DNA from: Carex sylvatica
Lineage: Eukaryota; Streptophyta; Magnoliopsida; Poales; Cyperaceae
Direction of reading: 5' to 3'
NCBI GenBank assembly: GCA_964058845.1
Contig: CAXKVR010000051.1
Location: forward strand, 124,001-188,000
Length of the DNA stretch: 64,000 bases
Numbering within the stretch: the first letter of the stretch is position 1; each line of letters begins with the position of its first letter. The notes under the pieces were generated by a model. That model made no database searches. It was not told where the DNA came from and was given only the letters and a program-made list of their open reading frames with translations. Both the position numbers and the translations under genes were made by a program. This document shows positions 1 through 11,422 of the stretch, in pieces.

Positions 1-655
1 TTGAATTCGATGATTATTGGACCCAAAATAATTTTAATGAGTTAATTCACTATCGGATCTGCTTTAAAATTAATGCCAACACTTTTACGTATGTATTAAA
101 GTTTATGCGCACGAATTTTAAAACAGATTCAACAATAAACAAATCCATTAAAACCACAATGACTATCAGACTCAACTGTTCTGTAAAAGAAAGCCTCGTT
201 CATTGTATATTATATTATTATTATATAAGCAAATGGTCCGTACAGAAAAAGAAAGCCTCGTTTAGAATTCCTGTTTCTTTAACCAAGCATCTAAGAAACT
301 CGGTATAGGAAAGAAGCGATTGCAATTCCTCTCCCCTTCGCTCAGTTGTAACTTGTAAGCAATCTCATGCTATCTCTCTCGCTCGCTCAGTCGCTTCCTA
401 GCTCCTAAGTCCTAAATATAATTTATTTCTGGTACTGTCTTCCTGTGGGTATATATCTGTGTGACTATGCCTGTAGCGGGTCACTGTTAGACACAATTTA
501 GTGATCCGCTGGAGCATTGCCATTCTGCAAGCACGTCTCAGTAAAATGGATTAGATTAATGCGGGATACACATAGTTGTAACTGTATAACTGCCTTACTA
601 CTCAACATAATCACATTTTTCAGTTTTCAATTTTCAGGTTTCAATAGCTGTTTTT
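1..655. other. Upstream region of the sucrose-phosphatase gene
   Basis: No coding region is supported here. A CT-rich stretch around 320-410 looks like a plant 5' leader. A GTAAGC at about 356 and a TTTTCAG at about 632-638, just before the start codon, could bound a 5'-UTR intron. That intron is inference only and needs transcript data. Confidence 0.4.
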
Positions 656-3600
656 ATGGATAAGCTTGATGTTTCTGCTGATCTCATGCTCATATCTGAC
701 CTTGATGACACTATGGTACGATCAAATCAAACCTGAACTTTAATTAAACCTACGATTACGAGGGTGCCATTACAGCTGGTTTGTGCTATGTATAAGAGAT
801 GTAATACTAGTATCTGACCTCACTGTTAGGTTCATAATTTAGCCGTGAAGTTAGCTAAAACACGAACAAATAGAAGTCAACTGAAAATAACTCTTACTAC
901 ATCCAATACCAGTTTGCTACTGGCTGGTACAGGAACACCAGGCCTGCCTAGTACTGTACTGAAATAGAGATCTATGAACACTGCCTTATCAATAAAATGA
1001 AGGTAGAACAACAATTTGGATAAAAAGGTATACCTATCAACAAAATGTACATACTATTGAATCAATAACAGAAATTTTTTCCCACTTGTAGGTTGATCAT
1101 AAGGATCCAGATAATCTCTCCTTGCTTAGATTTAATGCCTTGTGGGAATCAATTTACCGGCTAAACTCGGTACTGATTTTCTCCACAGGGAGGTCACCAA
1201 CTCGTTACAAGACCCTGAGGAAGGAGAAACCTATTCTTACGCCTGACATCACCATCACCTCTGTTGGCACTGAGATAGCTTATGGGGACGAGATGGTGCC
1301 TGATGAAGGCTGGATCCAGCTATTGAGTCAAAATTGGGATAGAAATGTGGTCTTAGAGGAGACGACCAAGTTCCCTGAATTAGTTCCTCAGGTAAAGCTT
1401 TTCTTTCCTTTTTTTTTTTTTTTTTTTTGAGGTAAGTTCCTCAGGTAAAGTTGATTGTTTGGAGCCCCAAATTGACCCAATTTAGCCTCAGTTAACTCAT
1501 TTTGACCTCAACTGATTCTCAAAAGTACCCATTTTATCTCATTTTGGCATCCATTTAATTCCAAAGATGCAAATTAACCCCCCATATGGTTGAAATGATC
1601 TTTGACCTCAATTGATCCTCGAGGCACAATTGAGCTTCCAGTTGAGCCTCTCTTCTCACACTAAGGTAATTAGACTTAATGTTACCCCACTAAAGACCTA
1701 CATGACCCAATACTGATAGCACACTTTCTGGCACATAATCATTAAACTATATAGCAGCAACATTTCATAGCTTTTTCCAGAATAACATGCTTAAGTTTGT
1801 ATGCTAAAAAGCTTGTGAGTTCTTTCTATAGAGGTTTAAAGCTAACTTTTGGTGAGTGTAGTCTGACTTGGACCAGGGCCCACATAAGGTCAGCTTCAAT
1901 ATCCCCAAGGAGAAAGCACAAGAAGTGATCACACCTCTGTATGCTAGCCTGACACAACGTGGTGTAAGATAAACTCCTAAATTTCTTTTATCTTTTGTAG
2001 AATGTGCATTTGTTTTGTTACTAACTGAACTATTGAGTTCATTTATAGACAATAGAAGTTGAAATAGACACTTGCATAATCCAACATTTGTTTTCCTTTC
2101 TTAAATAGCTAGACGTAAAAATCATTTATAGCTTTGGATTAGCTCTCGATGTGTTGCCAAAAGAGGCTGGAAAAGGACAGGCACTTGCATATCTACTAAA
2201 AAAGTTCGGGTCAATTGGAAAACCACCAAAGAACACACTTGTGTGTGGTGACTCTGGAAACGATGCTGAGATGTTCACTGTTGAAGGTGTTTATGGTGTC
2301 ATGGTTAGTGCTGCAGATTTACTGTTTCAAGCCTTAATTTATTACCTCAGTTGTACAATCTGGCCTTAATTAATTCAAAATTTTCTCAAACTCTGAGGAG
2401 GAAAGTTAAATTAATTTCTACTTTAAATTGTGAAATTGAGTACCAAACAACCAAATTGGAACAGAAGTTTCAAAATTGAAACAATAGAGGCAAAAAGCTG
2501 TGATCGAACATCTGGTATGGAATGCGATCACAGTTTACCCTCAGTAGTGCATTTAAACACCTACAAAACGTGGTGAGGAAAATAAATGAAACAAATAAGG
2601 AGGAAAGCTTTAGTCAACCAGTACTCAAAACCCATACAAATACCCTGCAAGGACCAGTATTAATCTGACCCAAATAGTCCGTAATCAATGTTTCTTGTTT
2701 TTGCAGTACTATACTGTTCCTTATATTTAAATGCTTTTAGGTCAGTAATTCTACAGAGGAGTTATTGGAGTGGTATGAACAAAATGCCAAAAGCAACCAT
2801 AAAATTGTACATGCAACAGAAAGATGCGCGTCTGGTATCATTCAAGCGATCAGTCACTTCCAACTGGGCCATAGTACCTCACCGAGAGACATTAAACCTT
2901 CGATTTCAAATGAAGATAATAGAAAACCAGCTTTTATGGTCAACTTTTATTTGTTATACGAGTGCTGGCGCCGAGCTGAAGCTGAAAAGTCTGAAGCTAT
3001 TATCCAGTATTTAAAGAGTATCACCGTAAGGCCTAGACTTCAATGTACCAAGTATTTGTTGATTTCCTAATTAACACTGATTATTTTTCAGAGGCATGAC
3101 ACCCCAGTTTTTGTTGGGTTGTTTGCAAATAACACCAGGTTGTTAAACCAAGGTTAAGCCCAAGTAAAAGACGACTGAACTACCCATTAGACTTGAATAT
3201 TATTAGAAGTATATTGTGTTATAAATAGGTTAGTTTGACTTCCTCCTTAATTTCCACATGCTTTATTGCTTGATTTAGTTCAATTCAGGCTTTGCAAAGA
3301 AAACATTTTGTTAAACATGGGGCCATATTGCCTGTATTTAACAAAATATTAATTTTCTATTTTATGAATCTGAAGCACCCCCCCCCCCCCCCCCCCCCTC
3401 CCTTTATTGTACTTTTTGGTAAACAATAACTCATTTTGATGCTCTTTCTCTTTTGTTATATGATAGCACTCAACTGGAGTGATTGTTTATCCATCTGGTT
3501 CAGAAAACTGCATTCATCAATCCATAGATGCATTGGAGTCATGCCACGGAGATAAAAGTGGTAGACCATTCAGGGTTTGGTTGGATAAGGTTCATGTTTC

Positions 3601-4751
3601 TGTAATTGGGTTGGATTCCTGGCTTGTGAAATTTGACAAGTGGGAGTTGAATGGTACCAGTTCCACTTCCTCTTTTTCTTATATTTACTTGCCAGCCTGT
3701 TACTGTAACCTTATCAGTGCCTCTTGGATGATTTGTCCATTCGTGTTACCTTACAATCTTGTCTAAATGCATCTTTATTTATTTATTTTTTAAAACTTGG
3801 TAGAGACTACCAAGATTGTATTAGTAAAAATGTTTACAACATCAAATCCTAAGTTATTACATAAAAATTATGTTATGGCATCTTCTGCCCTGGTGAGTAA
3901 TAGAACCCCCCCTCCCAATGCATCTTAAATTTTATAGTAGGAAATACTCCCCAAAATTTTATCATTTTAATTTATCTATAATCAATACCCTGCATTGTTC
4001 CAGCTAGCTACTGATATTTTGCTTATTTGCAAATAATACCCAAGCATTATGTTAACATGGTTGAGATATCCTCCTCAGCAGTTGACAATTGTTTACTTCT
4101 AATGAAAAACTCAGACCAAGTGCTTTTTGATATTGGTTTCCGAACATTGATCATGAAGAGCACTGTAGTAAATTGCAAAATCTAGGGGCAAATTTAGTAT
4201 TTTGTTCAACTTCAACATTCCACATTCCACTTAAGCAGTTTGTGTGTTGCTTGCAAATAATCCAAATTTGTCTGGTGCTTGTTTACAAGTATGGTAGAAT
4301 ATTGAGCATAATTTGAACAGGGGAATATAAAGCCTGAACCATGCTAGGTGGACTCTGTTTAAATGGTTTTATTCCCTTCCTTTTTATGTTCAATGAATAT
4401 TTATTGCCTAAATCATTGCTAAAGAACAATGACATATCATGTATTGTCTATTTACAAAAGGAGTTAGTGTACCGAAACCCTCTTAATTATTTACTAAAGG
4501 ACACTTTTTTGAAGGTCAAACATGCCGGTGCTGTGTGACAACAGTTCTGCTCAATTCAAAGGTTATCTTCCTTCAGCGCTATCTATTTGTTTGCTCGTTT
4601 TCTCTCCATTTAGTTACTTGTCATAACATATAACATGCAATTTATTACAACCTTTCAGATGGAAACACCTTCTGGCTTTTGCATAATGCACATGCATCAA
4701 ACATGGCTTGAAGAATATAGAACAGGAGATCAACAAACATGGATTTTTTAA
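656..4751 (+). CDS. SPP: Sucrose-6-phosphate phosphatase (sucrose-phosphatase), 8 exons, complete
   Basis: The product removes phosphate from sucrose-6-phosphate, the last step of cytosolic sucrose synthesis after sucrose-phosphate synthase. I join exons 656-715, 1092-1391, 1862-1963, 2109-2303, 2741-3025, 3467-3653, 4515-4561 and 4659-4751. All introns are GT-AG and the joined frame is open for 422 codons plus TAA, the usual plant SPP length. HAD-phosphatase motifs are visible: DLDDT with nucleophile Asp15 and Asp17, STGRS with Thr52, Lys176 in GKGQ, and CGDSGND with Asp202 and Asp206. The C-terminal plant SPP domain follows, with [23 protein letters not shown] and HQTWLE. The last coding exons are short and fall in no long ORF: exon 7 (47 nt) was found from the conserved RCC-TTV motif. 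A possible extra exon at 3092-3139 was left out. The start gives the family's short N-terminus before DLDDT. Identity is near certain; exact splice sites are inferred. Confidence 0.95.
3378..3398. repeat. Poly-C tract in SPP intron 5
   Basis: Twenty-one consecutive C residues lie in the intron between exons 5 and 6 of the sucrose-phosphatase gene, about 70 bases before exon 6. Such tracts are length-variable and prone to sequencing error. Confidence 0.9.
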
Positions 4752-4880
4752 AATCATTAGTTTTCTTATTTATTACTTGAGAAAAGAGTCCTACCATCAT
4801 AAGAGTTAACTGCCAACATGGTCCTTGAAGTATGACTTCGATTTCTAAGGCTGTGCTCCAGTAATTGTATAAGAGAGAGA

Positions 4881-4937
4881 GGGAGGGGAGGGGAGGGGAG
4901 GGGAGGGGAGGGGAGGGGAGGGGAGGGGAGGGAGGGG
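4881..4937. repeat. (GGGGA)n minisatellite downstream of SPP
   Basis: About eleven tandem GGGGA units lie on the coding strand about 130 bases past the SPP stop codon, so possibly in its 3' UTR. Regularly spaced G-runs of four can form G-quadruplexes; that property is inferred from sequence alone. Confidence 0.9.
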
Positions 4938-7598
4938 AAATTTTAATGCAGTTGCTTGCTCCCGAAATATAAGAAGGGTAATTTTATAATTTAACTTATA
5001 TTTTATCTAATTGTGACTATTTTACCCCTAGCACGATGCTTCCTTTTCTCTCGAGTAATTTTCAGCAGCTAATGTACCCTTTGAACTAGACATGATTAAA
5101 GAAAAAAAAATAACATTCAAGCTATGGTTAATCTGTAAATATCCTATATGGCGAAATGGTATCCCATTTGCTGAAATGTGAAATGTCAAGTATCGAAAGA
5201 AGGAGAAATAAAGAAAATATGGTGTAATCTGTAAAACTCCCATATGCTGAAATGCCTAGTTCTCCAAAGAAGTGTGTCACATTAATTAAGTCCAATCAGC
5301 TAGTGGATATGTTAGTACAAATCAAATAAGTAATTCAGAAATTCAAGTTATTATGTCAAGTTCTCATTAATGCAAGTTCTGTTCAGCTTTCATGGTTTGA
5401 GCAGCTTAATTAATGTTTTATTCTTAGCGGGCCTATGGAGCTAGACCTGGATAATTAGTTTACCTTGTTTGTACGATTGTATCAATCATAATAATATGCT
5501 TTTCTGGTACCAATTATACTTAATCATAGTGATTATTGAATGAAATTGTGTATCAAGCACAATACCATACCATACTGTTACACTATTACCAGTATCATGC
5601 ATACCAAATTTCTTAAAAATTGTCACATCCAAGTAGAGAAGAAACCTTGTCAGCAGAGGGATAAGGGTAAAAAACAAAAAAGTATTTGATACGAGAGACT
5701 GCTGTTACATATACTCCTAGTATTATGAGCAAATGCATGTCAGGAAATCTCCAAAAATAAATTAAAATATCACAATCAGTTGTATGTAACTAAAAATATA
5801 CAAATAGCAATATTACAGTATCTTACAAGACTCTAGGTCTCTAGCTACATCTATCAGGAGTAAATTTTTTCCCAAAATGGTATAACCAGCAAACCAGTAC
5901 AAATGGGACAAACCGCTACTTTACCAGTGCAATTTGGTACAGACCATCAACCTTATCTAATTAACTCCTACTTAATGAGATATTGTAAATTATTATATTT
6001 CTGAAAGTACTACTGTCAAGATTAATTTATTGTGTGTAATTAAAAATCTAAATCAAACTTATCATAAAAAAGATTCAAATAATGCCACCAAATATTAAAT
6101 AACTTTGAAAATAATTTTTTTAGAGGAATTTAAATATTTACCCATCAAAATTTCATGATTTAGGTATTTACCCATAAAAAAGTTCAATTTAGTTATTTAC
6201 CCCAGTGCACTAGTTCAATCAATACACTCTTAAATCCAAATCAGTATCAAAACGATGATGCTTTGAATGGAGGTTGAAATCAGTCCTCACGGCATTGCCC
6301 CCCATGAGCAAGATACAACAATTTATCTCAAACACGCTCACTCTGTGCTTTCAACTCTTGCTGAACTTAATTCTCTTTCTCCCTCATCCATTGAATTTTT
6401 AATTGGTAGGCATGAAGACAAACGTATACAATAGCTAACATATGTATATGATGAACTATAGAAAACAATTTCTGTCTACTGTTTCTTTGCTCATCCATCT
6501 AACTGAAAGAAAGTTTTTATGGAGTCATTGGTACCAATACACGTTACATAAACATGTAAATTACCGAGGTATGGTTACACAAGTAAATTACGAACCTCAT
6601 ATAACCTCGATTCTAGAATATTGACCTTCAATTTCAAATTCTCAACATCATCACTAACCTAAAATTGAGGCAAAAAAAGAGGTATTGTTACTGATAAAAA
6701 AAGTATACTACTGATTAATAAAAAAAGAATGATACTAGTTAGTAGTTACTAATAAAAAAAAGTATAATACTGAGGCATGATTAGTGATATTTGACTTACT
6801 ATAATTATCTTATTCTAACTTTGACATTTGTTTTAGAACCATTGTAACAAGGATGTGGAAACATAACTAGTACAGTGCCAGTATCTATCTATCATGCTTA
6901 AGCTCCATTCTCGCATTCATTTTTTAAGACCTCAATAGACATTACAAAATAGTAATAACATCAAGTGATGAGAAGCGAACCTCAAAGCAACACATCCAGA
7001 TAATATGGAAAAAAAGAAAAGAAAAGAAAAGAAAAGTGTTTTAAGCGAACCTCAAAGCAAATATCAGTGCCAGAAAAAGGAAAAAAATAAACACTGCACA
7101 TGACATCAATGCTCTCACGGCATCCTCTTTATTCAATACAACATCCTCATAAAAGCTCAATGAATAATGAATATAACTTGAAAGAGAACTTATCTGGACA
7201 CACGACTGTAAAGATTACTGAGAGAGAAAGCACCGCGGTGGCCAAACTTGAAAAGTTTCCACCCCTCCCCTCCCCTCCCCTTGCCTCCCAAATTTTCATT
7301 TAGTACTGCAGCTTCATCATCGTTTCTATTAAATTTTCATAAAAAAATTATATATATGGAAATCCTAATCAGCAGTTCTATATCAGTGATTGACATTAGC
7401 TTGTCAGATATCTTCAATAAAACATTATTGATTCCACAATAATGCTAATAAGGTTTCCATTATTCTTTACCTTTTAATTTCCCCTTCTTTTCGACTCGTT
7501 GCCACCCCTACTGATCATCTCCCCTTCCAAATCCCAAGTGCCTGATTCTTCAGTTAATGCTTCCTCCCTCGCTTCTACCTCACCTTCGCTGAGACCTC
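4938..7598. other. Intergenic region between SPP and the PPR gene
   Basis: A+T-rich sequence with no supported gene. It includes an (AAAAG)n run at about 7011-7036 and a CCCCT-rich stretch at 7259-7285. The 90 bases before the PPR start codon are CT-rich, as expected of a plant promoter or leader. Confidence 0.5.
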
Positions 7599-9323
7599 AT
7601 GGCGGCTCCTTCCGCTGTCCGATGGCCACGTGTCCTGACACCCACATACCTCGCCTACCTCATCCGCCGCCAGAAAAACCCTCTCTCCGCGCTCCACCTT
7701 TTTCTCTCCTGCCCTTCCCTCTTCCCCTCCTACCGCCACAACTCCCAAGTCTTCGCTTCACTCTCTTCCCTCCTCCTTTCCTCCCCTTCCCTCTCCCCTC
7801 TCCTTCCTTCCCTTCTCCTCCCCTCCTGTGGGCCCCACGCTTCTTCCGAAATTCGTCGGCCAAGCATTTCTCTGACAGGCTGGGCCTGTGATACAGTAGC
7901 TCCGTTTCCATCTCAGAGCACCGGTGAGGCGCCACCAGGAAAGACACCCGATTCCACTGAGCCTCGGGTCCCATCTGTGGGTTTGTACGGGAACCTTACT
8001 AATGCACTTCGTTGGCCCCATGTACCAGTGACCTTATCTGAGCTCGACTTCCCTCCCCTGCCCGACTCTCTCATTGCAAATGTCATATCTTGTCTTCCTC
8101 TCCACCTCTCTTTTCCTTTGTTTCTCTCCCTACCAACCTCTACTTGTGTGGCATGGACCCAATCCTTCCATTGCATACTCTCCAAGCTTCTCTCCAATGG
8201 AGAACCTGAATCAGCCATTCAAGTATTTCTCCAGTTTTCACGCCACTCGGAAGTGCAAATAGGGTCTGAAACCCTAGATATGTTCATTGCCTATCTTGGA
8301 GGCATCAGGCGGCCAGACCTTGGTCTGGAATTATATAGGGAGTATTATAATCTCTGTTGTTTCCCTGGCCAGAAGACATGCCAGATACTTCTTAAAGGGC
8401 TTATAGAAGTTGGTATGCTTGATGAAGCTATTCATTTGTTATACTCTATGATGAGAGAGTACAATATTGATGCGATTGTTGTCTCATGTCGCACACTTAT
8501 TGATGAGCTTTGCGCCAATGGTCGGGCCAAGGAAGGAGAAATGGTTTTGAAAAAGGTGCTTAATAAAATTAGGAGGCGAACAGGTCGGGTCCGATCTTTT
8601 CTCAGAGTTCCAATTGATCTTGCTGGAAAGAGCTTAGAAGAGGTCAGAGAGACAGTTGATGTGGCATTATCTGTCAGTGGGGCCCGTAGTGTTGCAGCAT
8701 ATGAAGTGATGACTGGGGATCTGTTTGAGGAAAGAAGATTTCAGGCTGCACAGAAGGTGTTTGATGAAATGATATCAAAAGGCTTTCGACCATCGGTAAA
8801 AATATTCGAAGCCAAAATTGCTGCCTTGTGTAGAGAAGGAATGATAAATGATGCATTACAAGTTTTGGAACAGGAGATGAGAGAGAAAGATATTGCACCA
8901 ACAGTTACAATGTTCAATTTGTTAATAGATGGGCTTTGCAAAAGTAGCCAATCCATGCGAGCTGTTGGGTACTTGAAAATTATGAATCAATGGCCAAGTT
9001 GCACGGCCGGGAAAGAAACCTTTGAGATTCTAATTGATGGTTTATATGCTGAAAAACAGTACGTTAAGGCAGCAAGTGTTTTAGACAAAATGTTGAAATG
9101 GGGTCACCGTCCAAAAGATGGTGCTTTTGCCTGTGTGGTACATGGACTTTGTGAGGTCGGTACCAGTTATGAGGCAATGGTGTGGTTGGAGGAAATGGTT
9201 GCACATGGGGTAGTACCTGATGGTTCTTTATGGGGCTCATTGGTTTCTTTGGTTTGTCGGAATGTCTCGGGTTCCTGTTATTACTTGGTAGTATTTGAAG
9301 ATTTAATTGGTACGTTGTCATAG
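7599..9323 (+). CDS. P-class pentatricopeptide-repeat protein, At1g05600-like, probably organellar
   Basis: This single-exon gene encodes 574 aa. PPR proteins bind organelle RNA in a sequence-specific way. The N-terminus (VRWPRVLTPTYL, then RRQKNPLSALHLF) and the tail resemble Arabidopsis At1g05600, an embryo-essential PPR protein, so the reading frame looks full length. Tandem 35-residue helix-turn-helix repeats are clearest at about 257-291, 364-400, 400-435, 436-470, 472-508 and 509-542, with typical signatures such as TFEILIDGLY and MFNLLIDGLC. No E or DYW editing domain is visible, hence P class. Residues of about 50-145 are odd: a Ser/Pro/Leu-rich stretch and then unique sequence without PPR character, where homologues have a repeat. 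This could be an insertion, an unrecognised intron or rapid divergence. The start methionine sits where homologues start. Organelle targeting is inferred from the family. Confidence 0.9.
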   Translation: MAAPSAVRWPRVLTPTYLAYLIRRQKNPLSALHLFLSCPSLFPSYRHNSQVFASLSSLLLSSPSLSPLLPSLLLPSCGPHASSEIRRPSISLTGWACDTVAPFPSQSTGEAPPGKTPDSTEPRVPSVGLYGNLTNALRWPHVPVTLSELDFPPLPDSLIANVISCLPLHLSFPLFLSLPTSTCVAWTQSFHCILSKLLSNGEPESAIQVFLQFSRHSEVQIGSETLDMFIAYLGGIRRPDLGLELYREYYNLCCFPGQKTCQILLKGLIEVGMLDEAIHLLYSMMREYNIDAIVVSCRTLIDELCANGRAKEGEMVLKKVLNKIRRRTGRVRSFLRVPIDLAGKSLEEVRETVDVALSVSGARSVAAYEVMTGDLFEERRFQAAQKVFDEMISKGFRPSVKIFEAKIAALCREGMINDALQVLEQEMREKDIAPTVTMFNLLIDGLCKSSQSMRAVGYLKIMNQWPSCTAGKETFEILIDGLYAEKQYVKAASVLDKMLKWGHRPKDGAFACVVHGLCEVGTSYEAMVWLEEMVAHGVVPDGSLWGSLVSLVCRNVSGSCYYLVVFEDLIGTLS

Positions 9324-9859
9324 TTTATTTGTTAAGAAGAAAAGTAGAATATACCAGTTTATATTATAAGAATCAAGACATGACACATATACCAGTCTAT
9401 AGTAATTACACAACCATATAGCTGGCAGGTAGAGGGTTGTACCAGTCTTTTATATGCTTGTTTTTAACTAATCACAAAATCAAACAGAAAGAAAAGAAGG
9501 ATTTCTTGACCCGGTGGCTTGCCGGACTGATATTGCTTTAACATCCTGTGATTGAGTCCTTGGCTAATAGTTTCCTTTGTCACCTATGCATAAACTATAG
9601 GTTTCACTGCATGAGTAAGGAGTATTTTTAATTGTTAAGCATACATGTTGAAACAACTTTTAAATATCTTGGCCTTGCATTAAGAACTTTTAAAATGTTT
9701 CAAATGGTGTGACAAGTACCTTTAAATTTTTTGGAAGTTTTTAAATGCATTAAGTGTAAAAATGGCATTAATTCAGTTATACTCTACTATAAGGACTTTG
9801 TTGTAATCTTTTCTAGTGATTAATACAAGCATAACCTACGGGTTTTTCCTTAAAAAAAA
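9324..9859. other. Downstream region of the PPR gene
   Basis: A+T-rich sequence following the PPR stop codon. It presumably contains the 3' UTR, but I see no distinctive feature. A poly-A run at about 9852-9861 abuts the next repeat. Confidence 0.4.
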
Positions 9860-10083
9860 AAGGTGTTCTTAAGTTCACCAACCCTCTTTGAACTCTACTT
9901 TAAAACCTATTGGATTGATTTCAAATAACAAATATGAACTATTGAAATCTATCTACCTTATGAGTGATGCGTCTACATCCAAAGGTAGATGGATTTTAAC
10001 GGTTCAGATTCATCATTTGAAATCAATTCGATAAGTTTTGGAGTGAGTTCATAAAAAGAATTGATGAACTTAGAACACCCTAG
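9860..10083. mobile_element. Short palindromic element (foldback group 2)
   Basis: The two halves are inverted copies. The left half reads GGTGTTCTTAAGTTCACC and then TTTAAAACCTATTGGATTG. The right half ends in the complement, GATGAACTTAGAACACCCTAG. The arms meet near 9985. The same arm occurs singly at 14759-14889 and inside the Mutator-like palindrome at 19163-19569. I could not find a clear target-site duplication, and the left end seems trimmed by poly-A. Confidence 0.65.
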
Positions 10084-10190
10084 TTGTACTTGGTATCTTT
10101 CAATTGCTTCTCACAATATGTACTTCCGAATTTTTTTAGTTAGCACCTTAATAAATCAAAATTAAACAATCACCACTCAACAGAGTTAAA

Positions 10191-10682
10191 TTCCTATCAC
10201 TCACGCGTACTCAGTCTGCATATTAAATTAGACTGGTACGTAGACTGAGGATGCGCACCAATTTGGTGCGCATACTGAATTGACGCACTAAATTGGTAAT
10301 AAAAGTTTGATTTCAGAAGAGGTTCGCAGTTTATAGCACCAAAAGGAATTTTTTGGAATATGTGAATCTTGTGTATCATTCATATGTGATTTTATAAAGA
10401 ATGGATCGTTTTCATAAAATCTACACAAAAGTCTCAAAGAATTTGACAAACATTCATCAGATTCAGTGATCCACCACATCAAATCTACACACAAAGAGAG
10501 GCATCGGAGATCTGACAAACATTCATCTTTGATACGGATACGACGGATTTTAAAATGAGAATTCTCTTTAATTAGATGAATGTTTGCCTTTAGCAGTGGT
10601 GTGCAAATTCATCATGCGCATCAAATTAGTGCACGCACTATTTCAATTTGATGCGTCAACTGAGTATGTGTAAATAGTAGGA
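10191..10682. mobile_element. Terminal-inverted-repeat element, unclassified
   Basis: The left end (TCCTATCACTCACGCGTACT) and the complement of the right end (TCCTACTATTTACACATACT) match at most positions. The match continues through CAGT and the 'GCRYCAAATT' motifs inside. The interior carries no recognisable protein. No clear target-site duplication was found, so the superfamily is left open. Confidence 0.55.
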
Positions 10683-10732
10683 ATGAAAATATGATTGATT
10701 GGATAATAATTGCTTAATTCGGATTTAATGAG

Positions 10733-11422
10733 ATGCTAGCTAAAAAAATTTCGGTATGTACTTTGGTTAATGAGAGAAAAGTACACCTTGAATTATTTTT
10801 CGCTCCTGGACCAAAGTTCCCAATTGGCAAATCAAGAATCTCCTCATCCACGGCTAGCCCATCTCTCTCTGTAGATCAGATGAGATCACTTATCTTGGAA
10901 TTACACCGTCACATCTCTTCCGCCCTGTTATCACTCACATCTCAGCCCACTACGCCTCCTGTTCCTCTTGGGCCACCTCCATTCATTGTATTTACTGCTT
11001 TACTCGTTCCCTTCAGTGCACTCTCCACTAAACCCTATTCCAATATCTAGAGTGGAAAAAACGTGCCGTGTCCAAATATAACTGATCACGTTTCTCACGT
11101 TTAACTATTTTTTTCATAATTTAAGTTAGTTTTTTAAGATTCACCATTTGATTAAGACCTAACGGTCCTAATTACACGTGACTCGCGTGATTACGTGCCG
11201 TGCTGTATTGTAACCAAAATGTCAAGGGGTGGTCACGGTACGCGACATGCGAGTCACGACACGAAATAGTAACACGTGCCGTACCGTAACCGTACCGTTC
11301 CGTGATGAAACCGGCTCCACGGTACCATTTTTCCCACCCTACCAATATCCTATGCGGCGTTGACCAAATAAGTTTTCTTGTCAATAATAATGACATTACC
11401 ATCTGGAAAGCAAAACTATTGT
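10733..11422 (+). pseudogene. Interrupted ORF of unknown origin, split by a hAT-like insertion
   Basis: An open frame from 10733 stops at 11050, two bases into a hAT-like element (11048-11341). If that element and one copy of its 8-bp target duplication are ignored, the same frame continues to a stop at 11420-11422. So the insertion probably landed in older coding sequence, either a gene fragment or the gag region of a retroelement. The Ser/Leu/Pro-rich part resembles low-complexity copia gag linkers, but I do not recognise the protein. Confidence 0.4.
11048..11341. mobile_element. hAT-like non-autonomous element with perfect 8-bp TSD
   Basis: The left terminus TAGAGTGGAAAAAACG and the complement of the right terminus TAGGGTGGGAAAAATGG form imperfect inverted repeats of hAT type. 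The flanking 8-bp duplication CCAATATC is perfect (11040-11047 and 11342-11349). The 294-bp body has no ORF and is dense in ACGTGCCGT and GTACCGT motifs in both orientations. Confidence 0.85.

Noticed and set aside
3092..3139. Possible extra SPP exon (encodes [14 protein letters not shown])
   Set aside because: It is bounded by AG and a GG|GTT-like site, but known plant SPP proteins join directly from the preceding exon to the (H/P)SGV-(Y/H)PSG exon. Skipping it gives the standard protein length.
7660..8218. Open frames on the minus strand across the PPR gene
   Set aside because: They are Gly/Arg/Glu-rich complements of the CT-rich coding sequence and have no domain.
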